Source of the DNA: Nitrospira sp.
GTDB taxonomy: Bacteria > Nitrospirota > Nitrospiria > Nitrospirales > Nitrospiraceae
Assembly (NCBI GenBank): GCA_009594865.1
Contig: VOPT01000064.1
Span: 1-33,755, forward strand
DNA: 33,755 nt
Direction: 5' to 3'
This document shows positions 7,358 through 15,410 of the stretch, piece by piece. Position 1 is the stretch's first letter; every line of letters begins with the position of its first letter. The notes beneath the pieces were generated by a model. It was not told where the DNA came from, made no database searches, and saw nothing but the letters and a program-made list of their open reading frames with translations. The position numbers and the translations under genes were made by a program.

Positions 7358-7376
7358 GGAGCCTCGTTCAGGCTCC
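7358..7376. promoter_or_regulatory. Short hairpin in the DUF4396 operon leader
   Basis: GGAGCCT (7358-7364) and AGGCTCC (7370-7376) form a seven-pair hairpin with a five-base loop, about 100 bp before the operon start. A second inverted repeat, TGGTGA (7435-7440) with TCACCA (7451-7456), lies directly before the ribosome-binding site at 7462. Either could be an operator for the presumed metal-responsive operon. Function is not shown by the sequence. Confidence 0.3.
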
Positions 7377-7474
7377 TCTGCCCGCTGGTGCTCCACTTGC
7401 CACTGTAATGATTGTCGCCTCGTTCCGTCTGTAGTGGTGAACAGCACACATCACCATTCACAAGGAGGGCGCTC

Positions 7475-8071
7475 ATGAGCCATCATCACTCGTCGGCTGC
7501 ATCAGTACTGCGTCAGGCAGAGTCAGGTCGGCACGATCAACATCACCAGCGTCATGAACACCGTGACGGTCGGCGCGAGCCTCATGGCCATGCCCATCAT
7601 CAAGAGCCTCGTGCAGAGACGCACCAAACAGCGTCGCTCGACCGCACGGCGCTCATGGCGACCCTGCATTGCTTGAGCGGTTGCACGATCGGTGAACTGC
7701 TCGGGATGGCCATCGGCACGGCGTTGGGCTGGGGCAACTGGCCCACGATCAGCCTCGCTATTGCGTTGGCTTTTTTCTTCGGCTATGCCATGACCGTGTA
7801 TCCGTTGCGGCGGGCGGGTCTGGCATGGGGTACAACGCTTGGGTTGACCCTGGCATCGGACACGTTGTCGATGACGACCATGGAACTAGTGGACAATGCC
7901 ATCATGTTGATCATTCCTGGCGCCATGGACGCGGGGGTGTTTGATCTGCTGTTCTGGGGCAGTCTGGTCTTCTCGCTGCTTCTTGCCGGAGTCGCGGCCT
8001 TTCCCGTCAACCGTTGGTTGATCGCGCGGGGCAAGGGCCATGCGTTGGTGCATGGGCATCATTGCCACTAA
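7475..8071 (+). CDS. DUF4396 membrane protein with His-rich ends
   Basis: A 198-residue integral membrane protein. Residues 1-55 are a hydrophilic tail with 13 histidines in the first 50 positions, and the C-terminus ends GHALVHGHHCH, so both ends look able to bind metal. The core is the DUF4396 domain: it opens with H65-C66-L-S-G-C70-TIGE, a probable conserved metal or redox motif, followed by four or so transmembrane helices. The ATG at 7475 is chosen because AAGGAGGG lies upstream; an earlier in-frame start at 7412 has none. It is first of three same-strand genes (25 bp to the next). DUF4396 has no settled function; metal handling is inferred from the histidines and the outer-membrane partner. 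Confidence 0.85.
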   Translation: MSHHHSSAASVLRQAESGRHDQHHQRHEHRDGRREPHGHAHHQEPRAETHQTASLDRTALMATLHCLSGCTIGELLGMAIGTALGWGNWPTISLAIALAFFFGYAMTVYPLRRAGLAWGTTLGLTLASDTLSMTTMELVDNAIMLIIPGAMDAGVFDLLFWGSLVFSLLLAGVAAFPVNRWLIARGKGHALVHGHHCH

Positions 8072-8096
8072 GACTCGCGGCCTTGGAGCGTTACAC

Positions 8097-9050
8097 ATGA
8101 GACCTGTCGGGACCATACTGCGGTGTTTGGCGATCGTGGCGACAGCCACGCTCGCTCTCGCGCTGGCCGGCTGTAACCAGTTCGAACCTCGCGACAAGCG
8201 GTTCTATTACCGCGCCTTGTGGAATTTTTCGTTGCGAGAAGATCTGGCCGAATTGGACAGCGAGTTTAATGGCGTCGATTTCGGCCATTCCAATTTGTAT
8301 GAGAATCTCTTGCTGACCGGCGGTCAGGATGTCTCGGCCATCGAAGATCGGGCGCGTAAGGAGACGCTCGCGTTCATCGCGACCAAACCGCGGTTGAATC
8401 CCAACGAAGAAGCCATCGCCCCCACCTACATGAAGCTGGCCTGGCGTGCGCAGAACACCTTCGACGAAGCGCATGCCCTGCACCGCGCCACCTATGACAT
8501 TGCCGTATCGGATGAGCCGGACAAGGATCGCGCGATCCGGAACGTGTTGGCCTATTACAAAGAGAGCGCCTACGCCATCACGTCCAAGCAACTGGACCAC
8601 CACCGGCTGGACTCGTTTCCCTATTCCAAAGCCTTCCGGCAGCGGTTCCCGCTTTTCAACGCCACCATCTGGTCGTACCATTATCTGCAGGTCGCGGTAT
8701 ACGATCCGTTGCTGGCGGCTCGCGACCTGGCCGCCAAGACTCACGCAGTGCGCCCCATTCTCGCGACCTATCGCCGGTATCTCGACCAGCCGCCCGTGGA
8801 ATGGACGTTTATGCCGCTGACGGCGGAACTGAGCCCGCAGTTTGCTGCGCGCTATCCGGAAGTCGCGCATATCTTCGACAACCTGCACATGCTGCATGAC
8901 AATATCAGCGATATTCTGACGAGCGAACGGCTCCCGACCTGGGAGGCGAAGCGGGCGGAAATCTATCGCGTGGTGAATACCTATTATCTGGCGACGGCGG
9001 ATGGGACGAATCCTATGATCGTCCAGTTGGATGGGGAGCATCACCATTGA
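8097..9050 (+). CDS. Large lipoprotein in DUF4396 operon
   Basis: A 317-residue predicted lipoprotein of unknown family. The signal peptide ends in LALAGC with acylated C26. The mature part is helical and rich in aromatic residues (RFYYRALWNFSLREDLAEL, ATIWSYHYLQVAVYDPLL), has a His pair in QLDHHRLDSF, and ends with HHH. The ATG at 8097 is 25 bp after the DUF4396 stop with a TTGGAG-like site upstream. Its last codons overlap the possible TTG start of the next gene, indicating one transcript. By position it may sit between the inner-membrane DUF4396 protein and the outer-membrane barrel as a periplasmic partner, which is inference from gene order. Confidence 0.75.
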   Translation: MRPVGTILRCLAIVATATLALALAGCNQFEPRDKRFYYRALWNFSLREDLAELDSEFNGVDFGHSNLYENLLLTGGQDVSAIEDRARKETLAFIATKPRLNPNEEAIAPTYMKLAWRAQNTFDEAHALHRATYDIAVSDEPDKDRAIRNVLAYYKESAYAITSKQLDHHRLDSFPYSKAFRQRFPLFNATIWSYHYLQVAVYDPLLAARDLAAKTHAVRPILATYRRYLDQPPVEWTFMPLTAELSPQFAARYPEVAHIFDNLHMLHDNISDILTSERLPTWEAKRAEIYRVVNTYYLATADGTNPMIVQLDGEHHH

Positions 9051-9832
9051 GCATGGCGGGCACAGGAACGGTGCGGTGGTTGCTCTGCGCATGGCTGGCA
9101 GCGGTGGTCCTGCCCGTTCTGGCGTTAGACCATGATAACCTGGACCCGAATCGCCCGATCGGCATGGAGGATGCCTATGCCATTCCCAAAGGAGAGATCG
9201 GCCTGGAAGGCGGCGTGCGATTCAATGACCGCCGCCAGGGGCGGACCAACGTCACCTTTCAGCCGCAAATCATTTATGGCGCGTTCGCCAATACGCAAAT
9301 CGAAATTCAGGGCGATCTGTTTGCCGACCCGCATTCGATTGTGGGAGCCAACAAATCCGGGGATCTTCACCTCGGCCTCCTCTACAACTTCAATACCGAG
9401 ACTCTGACCCTGCCGGCCATGGCAGTACGCGTGGAGGCGGATCTGCCGACCGGCGTGAATTCGAAGGGCGTCGATACCCAAGTGACCGGCATTCTGACCC
9501 GATCGTTCGGGCGGCTGCGTGTGCATCTCAATGGCGGGTACACCGTGCTTGGCTCTCCACAAGGGCAGGAGCGTCCCGGCACCTATCGCGTGGTGGCGGC
9601 CGTCAGTTATCCGCTGGGATATCCCGGGAGTTTTCGCGACACGTTGATCGCCAGCCTCTATACCAGGCAGTCTGACTTGCAGGGACAGCGAAACCATACC
9701 GGTCTGGAAATCGGCTTGCGCCACCAACTCACCTCGCGGGTCGTGCTGGATGGCGGCCTGGGTACTGAATTCCTCGGACCTGCCGAGCGGGCGGCCTTGC
9801 TCGGAACCGTCGGCGTATCCTTGGGCTTTTAG
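9047..9832 (+). CDS. Outer-membrane beta-barrel protein
   Basis: A protein of up to 261 residues. After a signal peptide (residues 1-27, ending VLPVLA) the sequence alternates hydrophobic and polar residues in about ten to twelve strands, for example NVTFQPQIIYGAFANTQIEI and GDLHLGLLYNFNTETLTLPA. It ends in VGVSLGF, the terminal phenylalanine that the barrel assembly machinery recognises. It resembles the transporter-like barrels of the MetA/phenol-degradation superfamily, but the substrate is unknown. The TTG at 9047 overlaps the previous stop and is nine bases from GGGGAG; the ATG at 9053 is the alternative but would be too far from that site. It closes the DUF4396 operon. Confidence 0.8.
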   Translation: MSMAGTGTVRWLLCAWLAAVVLPVLALDHDNLDPNRPIGMEDAYAIPKGEIGLEGGVRFNDRRQGRTNVTFQPQIIYGAFANTQIEIQGDLFADPHSIVGANKSGDLHLGLLYNFNTETLTLPAMAVRVEADLPTGVNSKGVDTQVTGILTRSFGRLRVHLNGGYTVLGSPQGQERPGTYRVVAAVSYPLGYPGSFRDTLIASLYTRQSDLQGQRNHTGLEIGLRHQLTSRVVLDGGLGTEFLGPAERAALLGTVGVSLGF

Positions 9833-9937
9833 AGGATCGGTCGTCTGCTGAGTTGGCTCCTAAGCGCGAAACTGGGACTGGTGCCACGTAGGTTGTTGGA
9901 AGCAAGGCCATATGGCTTCGGTGTTCGAATGACAGCC

Positions 9938-9967
9938 TTGACGTGGTTTATTCTACGAGCGGATAAT
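9938..9967 (+). promoter_or_regulatory. Sigma-70-type promoter for TPR lipoprotein
   Basis: TTGACG (9938-9943), an 18-base spacer, and GATAAT (9962-9967), each one mismatch from consensus. Transcription would begin near 9974, giving a short leader containing GGGAGG before the ATG at 9990. The ATG at 9966 lies inside the -10 element and cannot be the start if this promoter is used. Confidence 0.6.
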
Positions 9968-9989
9968 GCGCCCGTCTCGGGAGGCGGGC

Positions 9990-10883
9990 ATGGGACAGGC
10001 CGGTCGTTGTGTAGGCAGCATGGTCGCGCTGTGCGGCCTCCTCCTGGCGGTAGCATGTGGCGATGCCTCGGTGGACGCCACCTGCGAAGCGAACGGCAAA
10101 GGCAATCAAGACACCCTCGAACTCCTCACCCGCGTCCTCGAACACAAACGCAATCAGACGGGTTTGTATCTCGCGCGCGCCCGGTGTTCTTACTTTCTCG
10201 GGTCTTACGCGCTGGCGCTGCAAGATGCGTCCGAAGTGATTCGCCGTCTGCCCAACAAGGCCGATGGCTATCTCATTCGCGCCAAGGCCGGAAAAATGCT
10301 GGGGCAGATTCCGCAGGCGTTGGACGACTATTCGACATCGATTCGTCTCCGTCCCGGTGCCGAAGCCCACTATGGCCGCGGCTTGACCTATGTGCGGGAG
10401 TATCAAGGCAAGGACCGCGAAGCCCTCGACGATTTCACCGCCGCGATCCGCTTCGATCCCAAACATGTCGGCGCGTACAAAGCCCGTGCCGAAATCTACA
10501 GCCGCCACGAAAACTTTCAGCTGGCCTTGCAGGATTCTGAAATCGTCCTGAAGCTCGATCCGGCCACGCCGAATGCCTACTGCAACGTTGGGTTCGCCCA
10601 CTACGCCTTGGGGCATGACGCTGAAGGCCGCAAACTTCTGAACACCTGCTACCAGAAAGATCCCGATCCCCAAACCCGCGGCTACTATGAGACCGAGGTG
10701 CGCAAAGTGCTTGCAGCGAGGCAGCCGAGGCGAAATTCAGGCGGCGGGTACCAGTCCGATGTGCGGGAAAGGACTCCCTACGATCGGGAAATGGAGCGGC
10801 AGCAGCATGTCTACGAAAGCCTACGCAATTCGGGGTTCAACGACCGTGCGGAGGCGTGCCGGATGGATGGATCGAAATGTTGA
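9990..10883 (+). CDS. TPR-repeat lipoprotein
   Basis: A 297-residue predicted lipoprotein with lipobox LAVAC (acylated C23). At least five tetratricopeptide repeats follow between residues 40 and 225, with the usual A/G/Y pattern: YLARARCSYFLGSYALALQD, YLIRAKAGKMLGQIPQALDD, HYGRGLTYVREY, AYKARAEIYSRHENFQLALQ and AYCNVGFAHYALGHDAEGRK. TPR arrays bind other proteins, so this is probably a scaffold or assembly factor at the cell envelope. The C-terminal 60 residues are basic, low-complexity and end in SKC. The start at 9990 is supported by a Shine-Dalgarno sequence and by the promoter position. A hairpin repeat begins three bases after the stop codon. Confidence 0.85.
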   Translation: MGQAGRCVGSMVALCGLLLAVACGDASVDATCEANGKGNQDTLELLTRVLEHKRNQTGLYLARARCSYFLGSYALALQDASEVIRRLPNKADGYLIRAKAGKMLGQIPQALDDYSTSIRLRPGAEAHYGRGLTYVREYQGKDREALDDFTAAIRFDPKHVGAYKARAEIYSRHENFQLALQDSEIVLKLDPATPNAYCNVGFAHYALGHDAEGRKLLNTCYQKDPDPQTRGYYETEVRKVLAARQPRRNSGGGYQSDVRERTPYDREMERQQHVYESLRNSGFNDRAEACRMDGSKC

Positions 10884-10885
10884 GC

Positions 10886-10980
10886 GGGGTGGCGTGATGC
10901 CGTTCCCTTGCTCACGGAACGCGCGCCCTAGGAAGGGCCTCGTTCGACGTGCGCAGTTGGGAACCGAGTCACGCCACCCC
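10886..10980 (+). repeat. Dispersed hairpin repeat, copy 1
   Basis: A 95-bp element bounded by perfect 12-bp inverted arms (10886-10897 and 10969-10980). Inside them a second helix pairs GTTCCC (10902-10907) with GGGAAC (10959-10964), with four-base internal loops between. The centre holds GGAACGCGCG, a small CCCT/AGGG hairpin, and CTCGTTCGACG followed by GCGCAG. The centre recurs at 32079-32177 with different outer arms. It starts three bases after a stop codon and may also act as a terminator. Confidence 0.8.
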
Positions 10981-11018
10981 TCGGGGGAGTGGGAGTAAGT
11001 GGAAGGAGCCTTGGGAAC

Positions 11019-11127
11019 TGGGCGTTGACCGTCTCGGGCCAGTGCGCAAACGTGATGCTCCTTCTTCGTCGCGCCGCGCACCTCGTGCAACGCGCGGCCT
11101 CGGAAGTCTTTCGTTGGACGACGCCCA
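11019..11127 (+). repeat. Degenerate copy of the hairpin repeat
   Basis: The core sequence (CTCGTGCAACGCGCGGCCT at 11082-11100, then CGTTGGACGACG at 11112-11123) matches the centre of the repeats at 10886 and 32079. Only a short 7-bp pair of outer arms (TGGGCGT at 11019, ACGCCCA at 11121) can be drawn and their spacing differs, so this is a decayed or rearranged copy and its left edge is uncertain. Confidence 0.5.
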
Positions 11128-11134
11128 CCATCGA

Positions 11135-11164
11135 TTGACAGTCGCTTGCCATGATCGGTAGGCT
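11135..11164 (+). promoter_or_regulatory. Promoter for small secreted protein
   Basis: TTGACA (11135-11140), 18-base spacer, TAGGCT (11159-11164). Transcription would start near 11171, followed by GGGAGG (11176-11181) and the ATG at 11189. The -10 keeps only the TAnnnT positions, but the same form with the same spacer recurs at 16975 and 22277. Confidence 0.5.
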
Positions 11165-11188
11165 AAGAAAAAAACGGGAGGATCCGTG

Positions 11189-11485
11189 ATGGCACTTCTT
11201 CTCGCAGTTTATCTCATCTTTTGCGCAGTCATTTCCGCAGCAGCCGCTGACAACACCCAGACTACCGCGGCCTTGGTGATCAAGGCCGACGTCTTGTATT
11301 GGGAAGAAGGCGAGCTGGTTGTCAAAGAATTTTCCGGTCACGAAGAGCGTCTGAAGGTGACGCCTGAAACGAAAATCGAGGGCGTCGTGGCCGGACGATT
11401 AAAAACCGGCGACAAGATCGTGGCGCAGATCACCGATGACCGTACGGCCCTCTCCATCAAGTTGCAGCTTCCTGACAGCCGGTAG
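11189..11485 (+). CDS. Small secreted protein, DUF5666-like
   Basis: A 98-residue exported protein. The first 20 residues form a signal peptide ending SAAAA. The mature part (ALVIKADVLYWEEGELVVKE, HEERLKVTPETKIEGVVAGRL, GDKIVAQITDD) looks like a single small beta-barrel of the OB or DUF5666 kind, in which KVTPETKI and a LKTGDKIVAQI strand are common features. Binding partner unknown. The ATG at 11189 lies seven bases from GGGAGG; a GTG one codon earlier is too close. A credible promoter lies upstream, so it is probably transcribed alone. Confidence 0.72.
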   Translation: MALLLAVYLIFCAVISAAAADNTQTTAALVIKADVLYWEEGELVVKEFSGHEERLKVTPETKIEGVVAGRLKTGDKIVAQITDDRTALSIKLQLPDSR

Positions 11486-11520
11486 GGGGCTTCTCTCCCG
11501 CCTTGGGGGCGAAAATGATT

Positions 11521-11612
11521 GTTCAGCATGACCGCGGCGAGTGAAGAGGTGAATCGTACGCACGCTGAGGGTACACCTCTGAACGAGGCGAGAGCGTTGC
11601 TGGCAGTCCTGC
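11521..11612 (+). repeat. Diverged copy of the 124-bp repeat element
   Basis: GTTCAGCATGACCGCGGCGA (11521-11540) matches 17 of 20 bases of the segment at 29719-29738, and the segment GAGGCGAGAGCGTTGCTGGC further on matches the right half of that element (GATGCGAGAACGCGGCTGAT). The terminal inverted repeats are not intact here. No gene is visible from 11486 to about 11790, and this decayed repeat accounts for part of that gap. Confidence 0.5.
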
Positions 11613-11791
11613 AGCAGGTGCCGTTGCTTTTCTCCGCCTGAATTGTCGATGCCGGTCCGTGCCCCGAAGTTTCTCTTCGCTGTCCGAAGTTGTCATCATG
11701 ACAACCGTCTCTCCCAGTCTTGGGAACCTCCCGCAACGTGCCGGACTCAGGTACTTCTTCGCTTGGTGAGGCGCCAAGGCGATCCGGTTCC

Positions 11792-11920
11792 TTACGACCG
11801 CTTGCGCAATCGTATGGGATGGCGCCGGTGTAACCAGTCTCGAATGAGCGTGCCGATCACCAGAACGGGAACCGCCAGCAGCCAGACATACCAACGGGCC
11901 CAGAGCGCGGGGTCGTGCAT
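11792..11920 (-). CDS. 42-aa single-helix membrane protein
   Basis: A short gene with a good ribosome-binding site: GGAGGATTCATC directly precedes the ATG. The product has an acidic-aromatic N-terminus (MHDPALWARW), one transmembrane helix (YVWLLAVPVLVIGTLIRDWL) and a very basic tail (HRRHPIRLRKRS), so the C-terminus should face the cytoplasm. No family was recognised. Such proteins often bind and modulate a larger membrane protein; here no obvious partner is adjacent. From 11921 to 12147 nothing else convincing is visible. Confidence 0.6.
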   Translation of the reverse strand: MHDPALWARWYVWLLAVPVLVIGTLIRDWLHRRHPIRLRKRS

Positions 11921-12147
11921 GATGAATCCTCCAGTCTGTGTTTGCCGATGGAGAGAGCAAGCACCATACCGTAGACGGTTTTCCTGAGGCTCATCCCCTC
12001 GTCTGCCAAATCTGTAGAAAATCGGCCACGATCGGCGGTTACGACGGCGTGTGGCTTTGTGCCACGGGGCGCCCGGCAATTTTTGCCGTCGCAAAAAACT
12101 CACAAGGCGTGATGCCGTTCCCACAGCCGTTGGAATGAAGGAGAGTC

Positions 12148-13059
12148 TTATTCCAACAATCGGATCAGTGGCGGGAGCCATGGAAGCGTCGTGATGCCCA
12201 CGCAAATCGAGAGCGCCACGATGGAGGTGACGAGGTCTTCATCCAATCCTGTATCTGCGGCGAAGATCACGGCGGTGACAGCGGAAGGCATCGCGGCGAT
12301 GAGCACGACGATGGTTCGTTCGATTCCGGTGAGGTCGAGCATAAAGGCCGCACCGAGTCCGAGGAGCAGTCCGCCTGCCATACGCATCACGACGCCCACC
12401 AGTGCCAACGCCACGGTGCGGCGTGTCACAGCAACACTGATGGAAAGCCCCAGCACAAGGCTGGCCAGAGGAATAGTGGTGAGGTGAAGGGGTGTGAGGA
12501 TATGGCGAAGGCCGGCGTGAAGGTGGACCCCGAACAGTGACAGCAGGAGGCTGCCGCAAAGCGCCCACAGCGGCGGAGATGACAAGAACCGGACCATCGC
12601 GGAGCGAGCCGTCGTGCTCTTGGCCCCATGAGCGACGGCGAGGCCGTAAAGGAGGGTGAGGGTCAGGGTGGTTTGCCCCAGGTCAAACAAGATGGCGCGC
12701 GCCAATCCTTGCTCGCCGAAGGTGGCGAGGACGACGGGGTAGGCGAAGTACACGGAATTGATGCAGCCGGTGCCGAGTAACAATGCGCCTTGCGTCGGAC
12801 GAGGCAAATGCAGCCGGCGGGCAAGTTGCCAGGCACAGAAAAGCATGGAGACGGTGACCAGGCATGCGGCCAGGGGCAGTCGCCAGGCCGTGGAGGTGAA
12901 CGTCACATGATCCAGGGAGACAAGAATCGTTGCCGGTAAGCTGATCGAAAAGACGAAGGATGCGAGCCGCTCCGCATGCATTTTCCCAAGCAGGCCGGTT
13001 GAACGGAGCAACGCGCCGAGAACAAAAATGGCAACGAAGGCTTGGAGCGTGGCGGGCAT
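12148..13059 (-). CDS. AEC family transporter (auxin efflux carrier type)
   Basis: Inner-membrane permease of the auxin efflux carrier family; bacterial members export or import small organic acids such as malate. The 303-residue protein is almost entirely hydrophobic, with about ten transmembrane helices in two five-helix halves separated by a polar stretch (HGAKSTTARSAMVRFLSSPP). The first half has ERLASFVFSISLPATIL and the second TIPLASLVLGLSISV and AAMPSAVTAVIFA, both typical of the family, with proline kinks at equivalent places in each half. The ATG at 13059 (MPATLQAF) starts right at the first helix; the frame is open to 13116, but those codons are arginine-rich and unlike the family. 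It is divergent from a TetA-like exporter. Confidence 0.85.
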   Translation of the reverse strand: MPATLQAFVAIFVLGALLRSTGLLGKMHAERLASFVFSISLPATILVSLDHVTFTSTAWRLPLAACLVTVSMLFCAWQLARRLHLPRPTQGALLLGTGCINSVYFAYPVVLATFGEQGLARAILFDLGQTTLTLTLLYGLAVAHGAKSTTARSAMVRFLSSPPLWALCGSLLLSLFGVHLHAGLRHILTPLHLTTIPLASLVLGLSISVAVTRRTVALALVGVVMRMAGGLLLGLGAAFMLDLTGIERTIVVLIAAMPSAVTAVIFAADTGLDEDLVTSIVALSICVGITTLPWLPPLIRLLE

Positions 13060-13155
13060 CGGTGGCAGCGTAGCAGAAACGCGCCGGCAAAAGGAGCCGC
13101 GCCCGTCGCGAAGCATCCCGCCTTTTTCTGTGCGGAGACGGCGCGACCTGGTACG

Positions 13156-14394
13156 ATGGCGTACTTCATGAACCAGGCGCAGCCATCAGTGCCCCCGCGG
13201 CAAGCGGCGGTCTTTTTTATCCTCGTCACCGTCGTGCTCGACATGTTGTCGTTCGGGATCATCATTCCCGTCCTGCCGAAGCTGGTCGAGGAATTTCTCG
13301 GCGGCGACACGGCGCAGGCCGCGGAAATTTATGGTCTCATGACCACGTCCTGGGCGCTGATGCAGTTTGTCTGTTCCCCGATTCAGGGGGCATTGTCGGA
13401 TCGGTTCGGGCGTCGTCCGGTCGTGCTCCTGTCCAATCTGGGGCTCGGCCTCGATTTCATCCTGATGGCGCTGGCTCCCAGTTTGTCGTGGTTGTTCGCC
13501 GGTCGAGTGATTTCCGGCATCGCGTCATCGAGTTTCAGCACCGCCGGCGCGTATATCGCGGATGTGACCGCGCCGGAGAAGCGCGCCGCTGCGTTCGGCC
13601 TGATGGGCGTGTCCTTCGGGTTGGGTTTCGTGTTGGGCCCGGCGGTCGGCGGGCTGCTGGGCGCCGTTGATCCGCGCTGGCCCTTCTGGGGGGCTGCCGC
13701 GACGAGTCTGCTCAATGCCTGTTATGGATTCTTCGTGTTGCCGGAATCACTTCCCTTGGACAAGCGGGCCCCGTTCCGATGGCAGCGGGCCAACCCGGCT
13801 GGCGCCTTGATCCTCCTGCGCTCTCATCACGAATTGTTCGGTCTGGCCACCGCAAATTTCCTCATGAACCTGGCTCACGGGGTGCTGCCCAGCGTGGCGG
13901 TCTTGTATTTAGGGTACCGCTACGGCTGGGGTCCATCGGCAGTGGGCTTCACGCTGGCGGCGGTCGGAATATGTGCCATGATCGTCCAAGGCACGCTGGT
14001 GCGGCCCATCACGGCGAAGCTGGGAGAACGCCGGACATTACTCACGGGCCTTCTCTGCGGCGCGACCGGCTTTGCCATCTACGGGCTTGCGCCCACGCCG
14101 TTTGTGTATTGCCTGGGTATTCCGGTGATGGCGTTTTGGGGACTCGCCGGTCCTTCCGCGCAGGGCTTCATGACGCGACGGGTGAGCGCGTCCGAGCAGG
14201 GGCAACTGCAAGGGGCGATTGCCAGCCTCACCGGCATCGCCGGATTGATCGGCCCGACTTTGTTCACGCAGACCTTTGCCCTCTTCATCGGCCCGCATGC
14301 CGACTGGAATTTGCCCGGTGCGCCCTATCTCCTTTCGACGGGGCTGTTGCTGGTCAGCGCGGGCACGGCCTGGCGCGTGACGAGAGCGAGGTGA
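13156..14394 (+). CDS. MFS exporter, TetA-like (DHA1) family
   Basis: Twelve-helix major facilitator that exports a drug-like compound in exchange for protons. The 412-residue sequence has motif A after helix 2, GALSDRFGRRPVVLLSN. It then has the TetA-type segment LFAGRVISGIASSSFSTAGAY and the antiporter motif C region FGLGFVLGPAVGGLLG in helix 5. The second half contains the parallel RPITAKLGERRTLLTG. It groups with chromosomal TetA-like proteins; real tetracycline resistance cannot be concluded, since many such homologues have other substrates. The start may be the ATG at 13156 or at 13168; the longer frame to 13042 is polar and overlaps the AEC gene. No TetR-type regulator gene is next to it. 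Confidence 0.87.
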   Translation: MAYFMNQAQPSVPPRQAAVFFILVTVVLDMLSFGIIIPVLPKLVEEFLGGDTAQAAEIYGLMTTSWALMQFVCSPIQGALSDRFGRRPVVLLSNLGLGLDFILMALAPSLSWLFAGRVISGIASSSFSTAGAYIADVTAPEKRAAAFGLMGVSFGLGFVLGPAVGGLLGAVDPRWPFWGAAATSLLNACYGFFVLPESLPLDKRAPFRWQRANPAGALILLRSHHELFGLATANFLMNLAHGVLPSVAVLYLGYRYGWGPSAVGFTLAAVGICAMIVQGTLVRPITAKLGERRTLLTGLLCGATGFAIYGLAPTPFVYCLGIPVMAFWGLAGPSAQGFMTRRVSASEQGQLQGAIASLTGIAGLIGPTLFTQTFALFIGPHADWNLPGAPYLLSTGLLLVSAGTAWRVTRAR

Positions 14395-14459
14395 TCGCGC
14401 TCGGTGACAGTATCCATCGACTAGGCTTGGGAAGACGTCCGACTGGGGTGCGTGTCTGT

Positions 14460-15410
14460 CTATTGCACGCCGTGCACGAAGAGTTCACGGTTGCGATAGA
14501 GCGCCAGTGCCCGCGTCTCCGCCGCGTCCGCTTCCGGTTGCTGCCCTAACTGCCGGTGCAGATCGGCGAGGAGTGACCAGGCTTCCGCCTCGGCGGCCGT
14601 ATCATGGATCGCTTGGGCGATTTGAATGGCGCGTTTTCCCAGCGCGAGGCGATCATTCAGCGTGTCTTTGCCTCGATCGAGCCGCGCGAGTCGTAGATGC
14701 AACATGCCTTCGAACGGCAGGTGATGCTCCGCCTGGGCCAGTGCCAGCGCGTCCAGGTAGTTCGCGTGTGCGTCTTCCATTCGCCCCAGCAGCCAATGGG
14801 CGTCTCCGAGGGCGACGGTGGCGGTGAATTGCTGATCGACATGGCGTCGCGTGCGCGCCTCGTCTGCCGCCTGCCGCAAGGATGAGAGGCCGGCGTCCGC
14901 CGAGCCTTCGACGACCTGCAATAGTCCCAGTTGCACCATTGTCTCGTTCCATCCTCTCGCATTCCGTATACGGGTAAAGAGGGCGGCGGCCTTTGTCAGC
15001 GCATCGCGGGACTCATCACGTTGCCCGAGTTGTGCGGCCACGCGGCCCATGGCCAGCAGCGCTTCAGCATGGGCGGATCGATCGGCCGCCTGGGCGAATA
15101 ATTGCTCAGCCTCCCGCAAGGATGTATGGGCGTCGTGCAATTTGCCTTGCCGCTCCTGCACGCGCGCAATCTTCATGAGGGTCGTGGCGATGCCCTGCTG
15201 CTGTTTCTTCTCGCGGAACTTCGTCAGCGCGAGGTGGTAATACGTCAACGTTTCGGGCCAATGCTCCTGCTTGTCATGGATCTCGCCGATACGAAGCAAT
15301 TCATGGCCTGAGAGCTGGTTGGGCGAGGCGGTAGGCGTGACCTCTCCTTGTGGAGCGGCCCAGGCCTGAGCCGGAAGCCACCAGAGCAAGAGGAACCAGA
15401 AACCGATCAT
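14460..15410 (-). CDS. Secreted TPR-repeat protein
   Basis: A 316-residue exported protein. A signal peptide (MIGFWFLLLWWLPAQAWA) is followed by five to seven tetratricopeptide repeats: LLRIGEIHDKQEHWPETLTY, LMKIARVQERQGKLHDAHTS, LLAMGRVAAQLGQRDESRDA, ALGDAHWLLGRMEDAHANYL and SLLADLHRQLGQQPEADAAE. It should act as a protein-binding scaffold outside the cytoplasm. The ATG at 15410 is preferred because GGAGA precedes it and it starts the signal peptide; the frame continues upstream to 15485 without such signs. It converges with the TetA-like gene. Confidence 0.82.
   Translation of the reverse strand: MIGFWFLLLWWLPAQAWAAPQGEVTPTASPNQLSGHELLRIGEIHDKQEHWPETLTYYHLALTKFREKKQQQGIATTLMKIARVQERQGKLHDAHTSLREAEQLFAQAADRSAHAEALLAMGRVAAQLGQRDESRDALTKAAALFTRIRNARGWNETMVQLGLLQVVEGSADAGLSSLRQAADEARTRRHVDQQFTATVALGDAHWLLGRMEDAHANYLDALALAQAEHHLPFEGMLHLRLARLDRGKDTLNDRLALGKRAIQIAQAIHDTAAEAEAWSLLADLHRQLGQQPEADAAETRALALYRNRELFVHGVQ

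Noticed and set aside
8091..9092. Long minus-strand frame opposite the lipoprotein gene
   Set aside because: Shadow frame; the plus-strand gene has a signal peptide and operon context, while this has arginine/glutamine-rich shadow composition.
9966..9989. ATG at 9966 as start of the TPR lipoprotein
   Set aside because: It lies within the predicted -10 element GATAAT and has no ribosome-binding site; the ATG at 9990 has GGGAGG.
10884..11188. CRISPR or attC-type array
   Set aside because: The repeats are single hairpin elements with unequal spacing and no spacers or integron core sites.
12070..12100. GGCAA-TTT-TTGCC followed by an A-run as a terminator of the AEC gene
   Set aside because: The stem is only five pairs, and the T-run is on the wrong side for the minus-strand gene.
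13156..14394. Calling the MFS gene a tetracycline-resistance determinant
   Set aside because: Many chromosomal TetA-like exporters do not move tetracycline, and no tetR lies beside it.
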